A stretch of DNA of 64,000 nucleotides, taken from NCBI GenBank assembly GCA_013400975.1, contig WBMZ01004774.1, forward strand, positions 274,001-338,000, given 5' to 3'. Each line of letters opens with the position of its first letter. Positions within the stretch are counted from its first letter, which is position 1. A program made the position numbers and the translations under genes. Shown here one piece after another: positions 61,993 to 64,000 of the stretch. Below the pieces are notes generated by a model. It was given only the letters and a program-made list of their open reading frames with translations, ran no database searches and was not told the DNA's origin. The stretch comes from Atrichornis clamosus. Lineage: Eukaryota; Chordata; Aves; Passeriformes; Menuridae.

Positions 61993-64000
61993 ATGCACAA
62001 AAAATTGTAAAAATGGCCCATATTCCCCCCTCCTTTTGAAGGAGGCTGCTGATTGTTTTATTTTTAATATTAAAATCACAGCTGGTCAGCCCAGTCAAAC
62101 TAACATACATTGTAGGTTGCTGGATTTTGAGTACTACTGGACAGAAAAAGTTTTATGGTGGCTCAGGTTGAAATGCCGCTCTGGAAAATCTTGGAGGTTG
62201 AACTTGTGCTTTCTGCCAAAATGGTAATGATGGATGCACTGTTGATTTGTATACCTCTGAAAGTGTTGCTGTGGGAATCAGGAGATGACAAGTTCAATTC
62301 TTAACTCACCACCACATACGCTCTATGGCTCTTCTCTGCCTCACTTCCTTTTAGTGAAGTGGAAATGACAGATTTACTGAATGGTAAATACAGATAAAAC
62401 TGAGTGTTTCTTTCTTCTTCCTCAAGGTTTTGTCAGAATGTACAAATAGCTGTGATGAAAAAAAGTGAGGAAAGGAAACTGATGGAGGTGAAAAATCGCA
62501 CCAAGAGTGACTGAGAAAATCTGTGAACCTATGCCTTAGGTGAGGATGTTTTGTCAAAACTGACATTTGCCAACATGATACTTCTTTTGGGATAAATACA
62601 AATATAAATTTATCCAGTGCTCCCTTAGGAACATTTCTTAAAAGCAGACATTACTGACTATAGATAGACCCAGAACTGATAGGGGCATGAAGAAATGCAG
62701 TTAGTTTCCTATACACTGAGAACCATGTATGAGAATTTCTCGTACACTTCCTTTGTATTCTTCTAGGCAGTAAAGATTTCAGTGAAGCTTTCTAATTGGG
62801 TATATTAAAGCTGATTTATTCTTCTCCTTGGGCTTGAGCCTTCTCACCCCCATTTTTTAATCTCAGACACTTTTTTTATTTAACCTTTGAAGAAAGTCTA
62901 CTTAAAACATTAATAAATCATTTTTGTGTGAGAGAGGTCATTTGGAGAGTGTGTGATCATATCAATAGCTATAATTGCATTTTAATCAGAAAAAGATCAA
63001 ATACTGAATCCTGTTTCTTACCAGAATTACTTCAGCCTCTGATTATCACATTATTTGCTGTGACCAGCTGTCACTTCGGAACACTTTTGCCAAAGAGTAT
63101 GAACAAACTCAGTGAGTGGAGATTGATACAGTTTTTTGTGGTGGGGCTTTTTTGGTTTGAGTTTGTTTGGTTTTTTATGAATCTGTAAAGAGACCTGTAT
63201 AGAAATAAAACTTCTTTAGGTACTTGCATTCAGGACTCTTATTAAGGTAATTGATATCCAAACCCATTTTTCTCCAAGTTAAAAAGTCCTTGCTCTTGTT
63301 CAAGAAAGATGCCATAATAAGTTGGCATCAAAACTTGCATGACAAAACTGCTTCCTGGATCTGTTCATTTATAGGACCCATGTCTGTACTGTATGAGCAG
63401 CAGGCAGCCTACTTCGTAATGTTTTTTTTTTTTAATTTGACAACAGTAAGTGCTTTCTTATGAATCTAGATAACTGACTCCAATGGCAAATGACTTTTGG
63501 CTCAGTGACCTGATGCTGGGATCAAGTGTATTTTTGTCTTTGGTAGGCTTCCCAAAGTACGTTCGCTCTGTCTGCTGCAACCTAAGGTTTTTAAAGGCAT
63601 TTTTAGCCCGGCTTGTGAGGAAAACATACATATCAATACCTTGCCTGTGATTTAGTTTCTCCAACTTCTGTTTTATTTACAGTATTGCAGGGTTTTTTAG
63701 ATTTGGGCTTGTTTTAGAACATTCATTGACATAGTGATGAGATTACTCAGCCCTTATAACAGTGTCATTTTCTTGAAAATTTTGGGAGATTGAGTTCAGT
63801 TTGTTCATGGTTGGTTGCAGAAGATTTTGTGTTTTAAATGAAGGAAGGAAGTACCCTACTACAGAGTAAAACTGGAATACAGATTTTGCAGTCTTACAAA
63901 AAAAAATAATTGATGTTTGAGAAATACATAGGATAATTGCTTTCAAGTAAATCTTCTTTAATTTTCTCTTTTTGTGAAAATTTTTTGTATTGTTAAAAGT
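61993..64000. other. No gene recognised to the window end
   Basis: AT-rich DNA with a T11-type run at about 63423-63433 and T/G low-complexity sequence at 63135-63178. The segment 62110-62190 weakly resembles 47150-47215 in reverse. No exon is supported. Confidence 0.5.

Noticed and set aside
1..64000. tRNA, rRNA, CRISPR, operon or bacterial insertion elements
   Set aside because: No tRNA A/B boxes, rRNA segments or regularly spaced repeats were seen; the repeat content is that of a bird genome.

Overview
The window looks like a vertebrate, almost certainly bird, nuclear DNA segment. The evidence is the repeat content. Seven fragments of CR1 LINEs occur in both orientations, several ending in the ATTCTRTGAT-type 3' tail. 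Two solo-LTR-like endogenous retroviral elements carry a terminal sequence common in bird genomes (TG..GGTTTAA). There are no Alu, B1/B2 or L1-type repeats and no prokaryote-like gene packing. The background is AT-rich, with one sharp CpG island at about 18.6-19.7 kb. No complete protein-coding gene can be read. Nearly all short open frames look like chance frames in AT-rich DNA or remnants of the CR1 reverse transcriptase (RT).

Layout. 1-18.5 kb: AT-rich DNA with one CR1 copy (10.6-11.3 kb, minus) and, at 14.6-14.9 kb, a near-perfect 196-bp palindromic MITE-like element followed by a second old palindromic repeat. A few spots look like exons (8.5 kb minus, 9.0 kb plus, 1.8-2.3 kb minus, 18.3 kb minus) but none is proven. 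18.6-19.7 kb: CpG island with a GC box, an NRF1-like site, GA and GCA tracts and two plus-strand splice-donor candidates (GT at 19410 and 19713). This is the best candidate for a promoter and first exon. 19.7-64 kb: gene-poor DNA that I read as the long first intron(s) of a plus-strand gene, or as intergenic DNA. It contains CR1 copies at 26.0, 33.4, 34.3 (plus), 42.4, 58.5 and 61.4 kb (minus), LTRs at 29.7-30.6 kb and 51.6-52.2 kb (both minus), and one short exon-like segment at 48719-48780.

Working model (inference): the CpG island starts a plus-strand transcription unit whose first exon splices over about 29 kb to a 62-bp exon at 48.7 kb and leaves the window. A divergent minus-strand unit from the same island is possible but weaker. 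I could not identify the gene. I found no operon, CRISPR array, tRNA, rRNA or other recognisable RNA gene, and no previously undescribed system that I can defend. The most unusual objects are the gap-free hairpin element at 14.6 kb and the LTR with an ambiguous base at 30.4 kb.
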